Below, piece after piece: positions 63,401-63,995 of a stretch of 64,000 bases of DNA. Position 1 is the stretch's first letter. Every line of letters starts with the position of its first letter. This DNA comes from Pedobacter cryoconitis (GTDB lineage Bacteria; Bacteroidota; Bacteroidia; Sphingobacteriales; Sphingobacteriaceae), in contig NZ_CP014504.1 of NCBI RefSeq assembly GCF_001590605.1, forward strand, positions 2,604,001-2,668,000, written 5' to 3'. The notes under the pieces were generated by a model, which was not told the origin of the DNA, ran no database searches, and was given only the letters and a program-made list of their open reading frames with translations. Position numbers and translations under genes: made by a program.

Positions 63401-63995
63401 TCATCAGGGCAGCAATGGTTAATTGCTGCATACTAGACTTTGTTTTTTTCTGTAAATCTTCCAGGAGCGCGATATCTTCAGGCAATAGATTGACTATGAT
63501 AGTTCCACATTTCTTTTGGTCCTGACTACTGTCAAGAAATTTTCTTTGTAATAACTGTTGTGGTTTTTTCTCAATCTTATCTTTCCAGTATTTACCTTCT
63601 TCTGCATATTCATCAGAATGATAATAGGCATCAGCTTTTACAGCTTCATCTTTATAGGAAAGATAAGAGAAGTCTGTTTCTTCATTATTGACCAGTGCTG
63701 TATATTTTTTAGCTATATAATGATTTTGTGAGGACAAACCCACCCCATCTGATATTAAATGATGATATTTAAAAAAATACAGATGTTCTTCATTTGGGAG
63801 TTTAACCAGGTAATGTTCAAAAAGAACATGAGTTTTTTTAATTTCAAATGGCCTGCTGAACTGTTCTTTCATCCAAGCCTGCAATAGCTCTTCTCCATCC
63901 TGATGCATACTATAATCAAGTTCTATGATTTCCAGCTGCTGATAGGAATCATCAAAATAGATCTGAGGAGTATGTTCATCAATATCAAACCTCAT
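30471..63995 (-). CDS. Giant NRPS, eight modules (modules 1-8), open at right edge
   Basis: At least 11174 residues. The ATG at 63995 lies inside a C domain (about 60-70 residues normally precede this point) and the frame is open to the window end, so the true start is to the right. Modules: C-A-T-E five times, C-A-T (module 6), C-A-T-E (module 7), C-A-T (module 8). All T domains before E domains read GGDSI; T6 and T8 read GGHSL. All E domains keep HHLAVDGVSW. C domains after E domains have HHxLLDGWS and begin with GLQ(E/A/S)GMLFH; C7, after module 6 without E, is LCL-type with HHIAADGWS. Pocket codes in order: DIWELTADDK, DAFWLGGTFK, DAEHIGEVTK, DAWFLGNVVK, DLTKIGHIGK, DAYTVAAVCK, DIWELTADDK, DAEDVGEIVK. 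There is no TE; the protein ends in an acidic tail, and the chain should pass to the downstream NRPS 32 nt away. The first C domain (HHLISDG) differs from the others and may be a fatty-acyl starter domain, which is inferred. Confidence 0.96.
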   Translation of the reverse strand: MRFDIDEHTPQIYFDDSYQQLEIIELDYSMHQDGEELLQAWMKEQFSRPFEIKKTHVLFEHYLVKLPNEEHLYFFKYHHLISDGVGLSSQNHYIAKKYTALVNNEETDFSYLSYKDEAVKADAYYHSDEYAEEGKYWKDKIEKKPQQLLQRKFLDSSQDQKKCGTIIVNLLPEDIALLEDLQKKTKSSMQQLTIAALMIYFGKTSDKQEFIFGTPLHKRKNKKVRDIVGMFTGILPFKGAYQPDLSVSELIKHTTASQREDYRYSNYQIGDLSRYFKINAVEEYLLEIVINYAVINFSLDFGEGMQAGFYELPSGYGRYPIEIWWKDLGKQQPLQLSIDYQLQFFSAEEMELIAQRLLFILKQFSTQLDSKSSEIEIIPPSELQLLAHFNDVTVAYPDTKNLVEIFTEHAVATPGVIALQFENQRYSYEALNIKANQLAHYLQTKGVKRDTLVPVCFDRSIDMVAAILGIMKAGAAYVPIDPGYPEDRISYMLEDTGAKIVVTTAALAEKFNAVEVIQLDADKEAIATQSILNPANKIHAVDLSYVIYTSGSTGKPKGVMVAHGGMLNHLYSKVNDLKLDSSSIVAFTASYTFDISVWQLFSAMLCGGTTIIYTTALILQPVELIRAIDKDKVTIWEVVPSYLAAVLQEQFVASLTALKYLLVTGEAVSQPILAQWFEHAFYGRIPVVNAYGPTEASDDICHYIMHDTPMSTNVPLGSPIQNTQLYVIDNNGQLCPIGVPGEIGVAGICVSRGYLNRPELTAEKFIKNPFDPGSEYLMYHTGDLGRWLPDGNIEYLGRIDDQVKIRGFRIELGEIEAALQQCDEVIQAVVLVKTDDNGNKRLVGYVVVNSDFDKERIGLRLKEKLPEYMIPTFFIALESLPLTDNGKVDKKALPDPDAAALLTTAYVAPRNETEQELANIWQDLLGVQRVGIYDNFFELGGDSITTIQVSSRARRAGISLQPRDLFMNYTISSLSTLLALQIVSTAQAAQGFLTVSSGLLPVQQHFFEARTKDFSHYNQHLLLKVAKQISHEKLAAAISELVKYHDALRFSYHREQQGTAQVYGHYEISLETAGFSGSAEELAVITADYQQGLDLEQGILMRAVFLQTPENESHHRLLLVIHHLAVDGVSWRILLDDLTLLLEQQETKSLQEIAGDKTIAYYQWYDALTAYSQEQQLLNQLPYWENAVQQYIPLRTSADNQLIASTADAGTLKVSLNKKLTKQLLQEVSQAYRTEINDVLLSALAITLSDWNNNQKVSIGLEGHGREDISAQIDTSHTIGWFTSLYPVLLEVKEGADIGFILKNIKEQLRQVPEKGIGFGVLKYLNKADALQTRDPWDIVFNYLGKLDPGENAAAVINPLWETFGLSVADAYPLREKIAVNAFITQGVLEIQWDYSTLDLNKKAVKELATGYVSALEEIINHCVAQTASSPTPADYELAGVISVTELDEFLEETSNGSPRKDQIEGLARLSGLQEGMLFHGLYDDEAGTYIQQFYCTLENLEVDKFVKSWQQLISQHSILRSGFYHDVFSVPVQCVYKAAEMPVTLVDYRHLSSTEQENAIREFEVSDRLQGFDFTVLPLMRLCLIQLRDNYYHLIWSYHHILLDGWSLPIILEELLHAYEAQVTATALPVLPHARYDDYIRYIYRKDKDAASNYWRKYMQGVSEGTLLNFISATADRNKGKGVYEKVKLQLDSAVTASLTQFAQRNHITLNTLMQGAWAYLLHRYTGKTEVTYGVIVSGRPEDLPGVERGVGMYINTLPLHIAVDEDQSLTGWLQALQINQLESREHQYTTLNEIQRLSDISGDIFDSLLVFENYPVSKVLNEKPWELRLENIGLHEHTNYPFNIVILATDTIQIDFGYNSSLLSPEYAVSISAHFEQVLKQFMTIGQGLLSSVEILSDRERSLLLETFNDSSDPYLQAPLTIVNAFNAQVVLTPENTAIVFGSASLTYRELAKRSEMLAQALIGKGLKPGALVPVATKRSLDMMVGILAILKAGAAYVPIDPDYPQERIAFMLKDTAGKIAITDSEWFSLFTDLAPELEFICLDKLELTEIENEVQVSITTPEVLVNTTAPDSPAYVIYTSGSTGQPKGVLVTQRNVVSLVKDISYVDLNEHDVLLSTGSPSFDATTFEYWGMLLNGGKLILCPDDSLLDSSLLKEQIQLHKVTKMWFTSSWFNQLIDTDISIFEGLSVVLAGGEKLSDEHVFKIRNTYPELTVINGYGPTENTTFSLTFTIDDRDSIPIGKPLDSRSAYILDAQLRLLPAGVPGEIYLGGAGLSLGYLNRPDLTAERFINHPFAKGGKIYKTGDVGRWLPDGNIEYQGRIDDQVKIRGYRIELGEIENVLQQSELVNQAVVLVKEENGTKRLIGYVVPEGGFDRDHIVVFLKSRLPEYMIPAVWVELDKLPLTKNGKVDKKALPDADTGSLFTANYEAPRNTMEQDLVTIWQDLLRIPRVGIHDNFFELGGDSIVTIQVVSRAKRMGYNLHPRDLFVCQTIAALAAALIKGEMEAGSLAEQGILKGHSGLLPIQQWFFEITAQNESHFNQHVLLTITKDIPQQKIEEAICALVQYHDALRFTYGSGESGWVQGYGTYEGQLDIADLNEVAPAQLQEAILLTGEKYQRSLDIEKGILLRAVLMLTTEEEAQHRLLIIVHHLAVDGVSWRILVEDLQLLLENSIAQSIENNTTQSVENTDKSIANSKSVTAVLGKKSSAVRQWYNALTVYSKNSDLTAQLPYWEKTVQQAGRLKTDFDYPGIVTYGDTTSQILKLNSKQTRRLLQEVPKAYHTEINDILLSALAMTLTEWNGNQTVTLKMEGHGREDISNSIDTSRTIGWFTSLYPVSLEISPNLLTGDVVKSVKEQLRQIPGKGLGYGILKYINKEPALQHPDGDIVFNYLGQMNNMLDGNGILGTAEEEAGSSVGQTFQLPDKLYINSSIKNDELEIDWRYSPCHFSSASIQHLSTAFIAHLETLIDHCISCPETAFTPSDYGLGNVIGYAELDAFLDHGDGERRKQIESIYPLSGLQAGMLFHGLADTQTGSYVEQLTADIKALDEQLFAQSWEYLLKQHTILRSAIYYDVFNIPVQCVLKDVKLPIEVQDYRGLSKKAQQKAIQKYTAKDRVLGFDFAAAPLLRICLFRLADHQYKLLWSFHHILLDGWSLPVLIEELLQTYESLINGQPVLIAATDRYENYIRYLSRRPKQEEKEYWFNYLKPLTESSKLPFIKTVAAEHSKGQFEIETIQLDKTITASLTAYTQRNRITLNTLVQGVWAYLLHHYTGRADVVYGVTVSGRPEDLADVERAVGMYINTLPLFTQIEPAQEVSAWLQQLQADQLRSREFQYAALHEIQRQSSVSGELFDSILVFENYPVDEVLLAQTWKLQLSGADVKEQTNYPLSITVMAAEEINIRFEYNTELLAGEAVSRIAGHFETALFHIITQKSPKLENINILTAEEKQWLITGLNSDQFTYPADQTLVSLFAAQVVQSPLATAVRFEDQELTYAELDALSNELAHTLLSFGVKRNTLLPIFIERSPEMIVGILGMLKAGAAYVPIHPDYPAERIAFILSDIAAPFILSSRASAEFLPETDLPVILLDNKLHSGGVSTAPVLEYYPSDLAYVIYTSGSTGQPKGVLVEHRSVVNLINYQGNKFGIDQTEKILQFSNYNFDAAVEQIFLALLNGASLVILDETTRLDPSALENLLLKEQITHLHATPGFLETINAGNYGGLRRVISGGEYCRVSLAEKWKPFATFYNEYGPTETTVTALEYQYPSSSAATGQDSVPIGRGLGNIRTYLLDAQLRPVAAGVAGELYIGGVQVARGYLNRPEQTAQSFFADPFVSGERMYKTGDICKLLPDGNLTYIGRNDEQVKVRGYRIELGEIENILAQSTQVSQGVVLARTDDQGNKRLVGYVVPAQETGLFDKEGLIAFLKTRLPEYMVPGWWVVLAQLPLTGNGKIDKKALPDPGANDLTTQEYVAPANQLEQTLAVIWQELLGLTQVGVHDNFFELGGDSIITIQVVSRARRAGYGLNPRDLFTCQTISRLAAFMDLQQEVKVHAEQGILTGNSGLLPIQQWFLETETPTLSPYNQHIVLTVAKSISAGQLQVALDKLVNHHDALRFAYQLSAEDWEQTYSDHQPKIEVFDYTKKPEEWSGAIQTKLDLLDVQVAIEQGNLVQAALLIAPATEPANHLLLVVHHLAVDGVSWRILTDDLELLLQQQDQPVLAVLGSKTSAVRQWYNTMEAYGKRADLQDQEAYWKKTKQELVPLRTDHTFNEVITIADIQHYTVKLGSSATSNLLKDVPKAYHTEINDILLNALALTLAAHNHKNKVLVGMEGHGREDLAADADTSRTVGWLTSMFPVLLEVETGAGKGQQLKNIKEQLRQVPGKGIGYGLLKYINKAESLQGKDSWEVLFNYLGQSGQTATEGAYTVPQWELFGSSAGRDFPVEGKLAVNSMIIDDELVLYWSYSNRHFDAETIHQLAASYLSHLEDSIQHCIGKGTTSFTPSDYGLGEVISYNELDQFLDDNYNGKQRKLQLESIFRLSGLQEGMLFHSLYDQNAGAYIQQFTGELKDADILAFTQSWQQLLKQHSILRSAFYYDVFQVPVQCVYKEAQLTVTQLDLQGLSAEQQEQAIQEYKKEDLIQGFDFTSAPLMRICLIQLDAARYQFCLTHHHILLDGWSMPVLMEELLTNYEYLVHQKAIPVVAEDRYENYIRYIARQDKEAAASYWRNYLDGLEEATLLPFINNLSDRTHSNHEYREEIFELDVEFTARLTRYAQQNRVTINTLMQGIWSYLLYNYTGRKDISFGIVVSGRPEDLPGVESAIGMYINTLPFHGQLDLSQDIAAGLQKIQAQQLESRAYQYTSLSEIQRLSGISGNLFDTLMVFENYPVSQALAAQPWSLQINNLDVGAQHTNYPLSIIVMAGKEIAIHFSYNDLLAENYIQLIAGHFKQVLNQVISSGKLNFGDLNLLTRQEQTQLLIDFNATSISPIPVQTVITRFAAQALLQADRPAIISGTASLSYRELDEQSSRFAHYLVEKGVTRGTLVPVCQERSASIVISILAIAKAGGVYVPVDPGYPAERIQYMLADTGAGLLIANEKVWAGLPEIKELELINPENLELDAYPVTAPVFPVGLADLVYVIYTSGSTGQPKGVQITHAGLSNLVSWHLERYELHSESKTTAAAGIGFDAFGWEIWPALSAGAALYIITDEQRLSPSGLAAYYLQEGITHSFLSTVLIPEFIAASRNRALALKYLLAGGDKLAAVDVHGLGYQIVNNYGPTENSVVTTSYLLSTVDGETAPPIGIPVSNTQVYILNAENKLSPVGVAGELCISGVGVATGYLNREALTQEKFTVNPFDQNPGGRIYRSGDLARWLPDGNIEYLGRIDDQVKIRGYRIELGEIENVLQQNSAVKQAVVIAKTDDRGNKQLVGYIVPEHVFDKESMISYLKDRLPDYMVPALWVSLEKLPMTSNGKVDKKMLPEVAVSSLLSLNYVAPRNTAEQILVEIWQELLRAEQVGIHDNFFELGGDSIITIQAVSRAKRAGLEFQPKDLFVHQTIARLAAISQNAKAQLVKGEEGTLCGNSGLLPIQSWFFADGGTVSSHFNQQILLNLDKQTDHAILEDALKQLIAYHDALRFVYQQTENGWEQRYGDYRGELKVADLTQTPDNLLADAITTECNLAQHSLDIEQGILIRTVLMQTPENEAYNRLLVVVHHLAVDGVSWRIFLEELTLLLQKPQQGLTVAKSHSYRQWQESLVAYGQSRSLLAQESYWKTAVQQYIPLKTEQVYTAEIRAEDTANYIVTLDAEQTQRLLQEVPKAYHTEINDILLSALALTLSAWNGQSKVSIGLEGHGRENIDADSDTSHTIGWFTTLYPVLLEVGTAKEPAHVIKNIKEQLRQIPVKGIGYGVLKYINKASFLQSKDPWDVVFNYLGQWDNAAGGTGHLSAAKEDTGATVGDDFIFRDKLAINSSVRNGELAIDFGYSAKHFTTAGIQQIGESYLAHLQSLIAHCAAQRTTAFTPSDYGLGDAVTYQQLDDFLDDTYLQKIRRNEVERIYPLSGLQSGMLFHGLYDGEAGNYVEQFTSVLNFVDEAIFMKSWDWVMQRHTILRSAFYPDAFNVPVQCVYKEVAMPLTVFDYRIMDALAQEKTIQEYAAADRLAGFDFTTAPLMRVCLSKLDDNRTHLLWTFHHILLDGWSVPILLQELLEVYEALAGNQPVPVLTEDRYEDYIHYIQQDDNGKAEAHWKNYLQPITEGSLLPFVNTKADRTKGIGAYSLKQLAVNAETTSLLAAYAQRNHITLNTLMQGVWAYLLSQYTGRNEVAYGVTVSGRPEALPGIEHAVGMYINTLLLTATVNDSPLSDWLQAIQAAQLDNREYQYTPLNEVKRWAAVEGELFDTLLVFENYPVSEVLAARTWKLQLDDAEITSQTNYPLWLVIMAGAEINVRFEYNTDLLEEKQVSRIAGHFNQVLLQLATAEVIVPGDLVLLTADEQEELALFNSKVVPYAKEETFVSLFAAQVIRTPEAIALVYENDSVTYQELDERANQLAHCLRIKGVGAGSFVPLCMERSLDMITGLIGILKAGAAYVPVDPDFPQDRINHMLADTAAKVIVTSSTCLNLLTESLAELVTLDAAILAAYPVTAINATVDASSPVYVIYTSGSTGQSKGVILTHRNLTDYLAGLQDALPIAECQSFGLMSSIATDLGNTVLFTAFLNGGALHVFSKAAITDPYQLKAYLAEHPIDCIKIVPSHWKALSMPDYLVLPEKLLIFGGEALSAELIYKIRAYGCNCTVVNHYGPTETTIGKLLHVVKEGYVYQENIPVGKPFSNTKVYVVNASGQLCPVGVPGELLIGGDGVASGYLNNTALSAEKFINDPFSATSGTRFYRTGDTVKYLADGNILFIGRGDDQVKIRGYRIELGEVESALAGCTDYVHQAVVLARADDAGNKRLVGYIVPKGEYNKDSIVAYLKNRLPDYMVPLLFVELEKLPLTANGKVDKRALPEPDINSLKANAYVAPRNETENTLIAIWQEVLRLDKIGVHDNFFELGGDSIITIQVVSRSRRSGYVLSPKDIFTCQTVARLAAQLAVQESNKVNAAQETLSGNSGLLPIQQKFLNSINPVKSFYNHHITYGVNKDIAIETLSAAIAELSVYHDAVRFAYQQTAAGWEQVYTAQATVLEVIDLQNKEAGEFELALAEQTARYQESLDLEKGILFRAVLFLSPLAEHQLLFIIHHLAVDGVSWRILSDDLELLLQHPGQPANAVLGAKTSSYRQWYAALTTYGNSRGLQRQQDYWEKITHQFVPLRTDHNPEGPLRIADMDTTTVQLGSLATGKLLHDVSLVYHTEINDILLSALALTLSDWNKTSKVSIGLEGHGREQITADIDTSRTVGWFTTIYPVLLETANDYGQLIKKVKETLRQIPGKGLGYGILKYINQDIVLQANDPWDVQFNYLGQAGAGKVIGKLVQPRWETFGSAMSEQTPVAQPLSVAGIIQDEQLVLYWSYSNKHFNSESVEKMAAAYLENLESLINHCVAAQQTTQYTPADFGLAGEVSIEELDQFLDEEFNGKPRRAQVESVYRLSGLQEGMLFHGIFDAQTNTYVEQFSGELTELDTTAFIGSWNHLLKQHSILRSGFYANAFDIPVQCVYKEVEMPVTLVDYSGKTAKQQQKAIREHEKADLEKGFDFTTAPLMRILLIKLSETKYHLCWTYHHILLDGWSMPVLMGELLKAYALLSAGKPLPLPVADRYEDYIRYIENRDADKGEDYWRNYLGKVREGTLLPFISATTGRNKGIGKYGTHHLVLDTETTSHLSAYAQRHRITMNTLVQGVWAYLLYRYTGRTEVTYGVTVSGRPDSLPGVEHAVGMYINTLPFCSQISESQAVKTWLQTIQTEQLESREYQHIALNEIQRWAGIPGDLFDSLLVYENYPSNPMTAASLSLQVDNVRKEEHTNYPLGVAVMVAEEITVYFSYNTSLLTAGYMEAIAGHFEQAIRSMTSTDNLLLKDIEILSVLEKEQLIHTFNDTASVFPETDTIITQFNLQVDIRPGALAFVTDQVEMTYQELDQQAGRLAGYLRAQGVGAGTLVPVCLERSPEMVISIMAILKAGAAYVPIDPDYPQDRIRFMLEDTAATVMVSSSKCAGSLPVNGIKVIQPDIEWELINSYTSYTHTALSAKDLAYVIYTSGSTGKPKGVMIAHSGVVNLAMSQRNALHLIPGTRFLQFASFGFDASCYEVFNTLLSGGVLVLPQKEDLLSAENFGAMVERHQVEVVTLPPSYQHLVKDVLGPVTTVVSAGESLNREDARYIKTTGVRVVNAYGPTENTVCTSLTDEPILKDNVVVIGKPIENVQIYIQSEQGRLCPVGVAGELCVGGAGVARGYLNRPELTAEKFIPDHYSGKPGSRLYRTGDFARFLPDGNIEYLGRIDDQVKVRGFRIELGEIEAELQLCDLVNTAVVAVKSDRGGNSRLIGYIIPEGDFDKEAITAYMKEKLPEHMVPGILLSIDKIPLTPNGKVDRKALPEPDNNALTAGNYVAPRNTLEESLALIWQDLLSISRVGIHDDFFELGGHSLLAMRVISALRKTLQAEVTVKTLFINKTIAELAAFISQQDPHTVRTAIEKKPRPENIPLSFNQERLWFIDQLEGSIHYHIPAALRLKGQLNSVALEQAIRQLVNRHEVLRTVLLEEDGKARQHVMAEYLWHLQVTDLIGKSAGSLHDDIRGLIMVPFDLAKDHMLRANLILLDTDISILVLTMHHIAADGWSVSILINELAAYYEAFTSGKTLQLPELTIQYADFAIWQREQMAPVLLDKQLSYWKKQLSGTAPLQLPADFQRPAMQGKNAASYAFVIKPEILEQLHLLSRKQDATLFMTLLAVFKVLLSRYSGQEDICVGTSIAGRVQQETENLIGFFVNTLALRSHTDMNSSFENFLQQVKGTTLDAYENQELPFEKVVEAVVKERDLSRTPLFQVMFELHNTPEMPELNLGEVAVSQEDINAVTAQFDLTVNLLESNGQLNGYITYCTDLYSEATIERLGIHFETLLNAVISSSDSLLGELSMLTNTEEHQLLNVFNDTVTAYPQEQTAIHIFEAQVLRYPGSPAIVFEDTVYTYQELDERSNQLAGYLRDKGVSIDVLVPICLARSAEMAVAILGVLKAGGAYVPVDPGYPEERISFMLEDTNALVVVTSSDLKISIGAFASADTVLLDTDWGKISTWAATAPLNPAKPGDLAYVIYTSGSTGKPKGVMVEHAGMLNHLYAKINDLQLTAETVVAFTASYTFDISVWQLFSALLCGGKTVIYSSARILEPAILIDAVETDGITILELVPSYLNAVLQENTLAQLNKLSYLLVTGEAVSQPLLAQWFAHPHYARIPVVNAYGPTEASDDICHHIMYETPSRINVPVGKPVQNMRIYVLSSGDQLCPVGVPGEICVSGIGVSRGYLNRGDLTASRFVRTPFEATGRMYRTGDLGRWLPDGTVEYLGRIDDQVKIRGFRIELGEIENVLQQHDAIVQAAVIVKTDESGNKRLVAYVVTEGDFDREATVSWLKNHLPEYMVPGLFVALDELPLTGNGKIDRKGLPDPDMGSLQTGTYTAPRNEQETILATIWQELLHIPKVGIYDNFFELGGDSIITIQVVSRVRRAGFSLHPRDLFIHQTIAGLSACMAAEAASASSGEQGLLEGESGLLPIQQHYFESGSTALSHYNQSVFLSIDKSITSSRLNEIISQLVAAHDALRFAYEHTGEGWRQVYGNDAGPLEINDLRSLKSAELAQTIAIHNDRYQASLDILKGTLLRAVLILTPDTTPQNRLLLVVHHLAVDGVSWRILLEDFEQLLAQKTLPQFKTASYRQWYQALLNYSTKNSVLNQLGYWENVVAAARPMRTVHAWPGTITGAEIQQYTTKLDALATRRLLQDVPRAYHTVINDLLLTALAQTLAVWNKHSTIVVGLEGHGREDFIPGVDISRTVGWFTSLYPVMLSVIPDAKAGLQLKHIKEQLRLVPDKGLGYGILKYIAQVAALQGTDPWQVEFNYLGQLDNLVKEEDNSWLSGASESSGKAISGSHPVRELLSVNSLVQGGELQVNWSFSSRHFTTDAIAEISSAYLENLENLIAHCITVETPVFTPSDYNLGEEITNQELDKFLDADHHGSPRKLQLESISRLSGLQEGMLFHSLYDEHAGAYIEQFTTVLTGVEPEIFAKSWDQLLKNHSVLRSAFYYNEFKIPVQCVYRDAKTPINMVDCSGMSKEEQELFIDNYEQADRLKAFDLTAAPLMRICLIRLGEKRYRLFWTYHHVLLDGWSLAVLLGGLLQVYEQLITGKTLLPVLEDRYEDYIRYIERQDKEEATAYWKKYLAGLDEPSLLPFISMNADRTKGIGLYKDENLHLDREITASITRYAQRNHITLNTLMQGVWAYLLSRYTGNKDVVYGVIVSGRPDDLPGVEQRVGMYINTLPLRAATDALKPVSTWLQELQADQISSRNYQYTTLNDIRRWSAVSGELFDSLLVFENYPVDKVLSAQSWQLGTESVSMNEQGNYPLSLVIGTGEETNITLNYNSTLLDTTYATAIAGHFKAAILSIIAQENATLNDIEISSAAERSELLKGSAHSFAYPSDKTMIDLFEEQVLRSPSAAAVIFEDRKLTYSQLNELSNQLANHLVSMGAKLDMLIPLFIERSPEMIVGMLAIMKAGAAYVPILPDSPAERTAYILSDIGAAMVLSSTESTVFLPETGLPVILLDDRESVLAEYALTTPSVERLPSDLAYVIYTSGSTGLPKGVLVEHGGVVNLLSYLGEKYKMDDSDKVLQFSNYNFDASVEQIFLALFNGGTVVQLDEATRLDPSALENLLIREKITHIDATPGFLETMNAGSYGGLKRIVSGGEYCRVSLAEKWKPYVAFYNEYGPTETSIVAIRYEYPKNDVPHQDGVPIGRPVGNTRAYLLDEQLRLVPSGVTGELYIAGVQVTRGYLNLPEQTAASFMADPFVSGERMYKTGDLCRLLPDGNLTYVGRNDDQVKIRGFRIELGEIVNALEQSILVAQGTVLARQDDYGNKRLVGYVVPENGAFDQEGVVMFLKSRLPDYMVPALWVVLDQLPLTSNGKIDKRALPEPDMNAMTASEYVAPRNEIEQNLAAIWQELLGLVQVGVHDNFFELGGHSLQVMRMISAIRKELQVEVSVRTLFELTTIDALAKYININNDDLDDEDSTTIEL
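30474..30524 (-). other. Acidic C-terminal docking tail
   Basis: The last 17 residues after the module 8 T domain read NINNDDLDDEDSTTIEL. A short acidic end with a hydrophobic tip is the form expected of a linear motif that binds TubC-type docking domains, and the next gene starts with one. Pairing is inferred. Confidence 0.6.
30525..33610 (-). other. Module 8: C - A (probably basic) - T, no E
   Basis: DCL-type C (HHVLLDGWS). The A pocket reads D235 A236 E239 D278 V299 G301 E322 I330 V331, i.e. DAEDVGEIVK. The acidic residues E239, D278 and E322 suggest a cationic side chain (Lys, Orn or Arg), but I know no exact code match. The T domain has FFELGGHSLQ and is followed by the acidic tail, so the residue should stay L. 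Confidence 0.75.
33611..38180 (-). other. Module 7: C (LCL) - A (basic X) - T - E
   Basis: The C domain starts PLSFNQERLW (38135-38172) with HHIAADGWS near 37770-37795, the LCL form that fits an upstream module lacking E. A pocket DIWELTADDK. The T domain has FFELGGDSI (35170-35200) and the E domain HHLAVDGVSW near 34600-34635. Confidence 0.88.
35165..36764. repeat. A-T cassette repeat, copy in module 7
   Basis: Partner of 22611-24210. Both copies encode the same pocket DIWELTADDK. Differences include Asp-Gly versus Asp-Glu just before ITILELVPSY, and Arg-Gly-Asp versus Arg-Ala-Asp after YLN. The copies belong to different genes and are preceded by different C-domain types (LCL here, DCL in module 10). 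Confidence 0.9.
38181..41305 (-). other. Module 6: C - A (aromatic) - T, no E
   Basis: DCL-type C (HHILLDGWS near 40880-40910). A pocket D235 A236 Y239 T278 V299 A301 A322 V330 C331, i.e. DAYTVAAVCK, in the Phe/Tyr/Trp group. The T domain has FFELGGHSLL (38330-38365) and no E domain follows, predicting an L-aromatic residue. Confidence 0.85.
41306..45860 (-). other. Module 5: C - A (Asp) - T - E
   Basis: DCL-type C. A pocket D235 L236 T239 K278 I299 G301 H322 I330 G331, i.e. DLTKIGHIGK, one residue from the Asp code DLTKVGHIGK. The core-region segment is SSIATDLGN instead of the usual FDxS. E domain HHLAVDGVSW near 42300-42335 predicts D-Asp; it is the only acidic residue predicted for the line. 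Confidence 0.85.
45861..50400 (-). other. Module 4: C - A (Leu) - T - E
   Basis: DCL-type C (HHILLDGWS near 49980-50010). A pocket DAWFLGNVVK, exact Leu code. T domain FFELGGDSI (47430-47460). E domain HHLAVDGVSWRIF near 46850-46885, predicting D-Leu. It is the paralogue of module 11. Confidence 0.9.
50401..54960 (-). other. Module 3: C - A (unassigned substrate) - T - E
   Basis: DCL-type C (HHILLDGWS near 54535-54560). A pocket D235 A236 E239 H278 I299 G301 E322 V330 T331, i.e. DAEHIGEVTK; I do not know this code. It is closely related to the A domain of module 8, differing by H278 versus D278. E domain HHLAVDGVSW near 51400-51440, so a D residue is expected. Confidence 0.75.
54961..59600 (-). 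other. Module 2: C - A (Val) - T - E with repeat insertion
   Basis: DCL-type C (HHILLDGWS near 59170-59200). A pocket DAFWLGGTFK, one residue from the Val code. T domain FFELGGDSI (56590-56620). The E domain has HHLAVDGVSW near 56015-56045, followed shortly by a repeat-containing insertion of about 27 residues not seen in the other E domains. Confidence 0.88.
55929..55984. repeat. 24-bp in-frame tandem repeat in module 2 E domain
   Basis: Units at 55929-55952 and 55953-55976, followed by an 8-nt partial unit (ATTTTCAA). The units differ at a few bases and encode 8-residue blocks, read as NNTTQSVE and NSIAQSIE. They fall in a surface loop between HHLAVDGVSW and SSAVRQWYN. Confidence 0.85.
59601..63995 (-). 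other. Module 1: C (partial, starter-like?) - A (basic X) - T - E
   Basis: The C domain lacks its first part because of the window edge and carries HHLISDG near 63745-63765, unlike the DCL domains of this gene. A pocket DIWELTADDK. T domain FFELGGDSI near 61160-61190; E domain HHLAVDGVSW near 60600-60635. Whether this C domain accepts a fatty acyl group or a peptide from modules further right cannot be seen here. Confidence 0.8.

Noticed and set aside
12508..63995. Assigning the product to pedopeptin or isopedopeptin
   Set aside because: I cannot recall the residue order of those compounds reliably, so the predicted order here cannot be matched without a database comparison.
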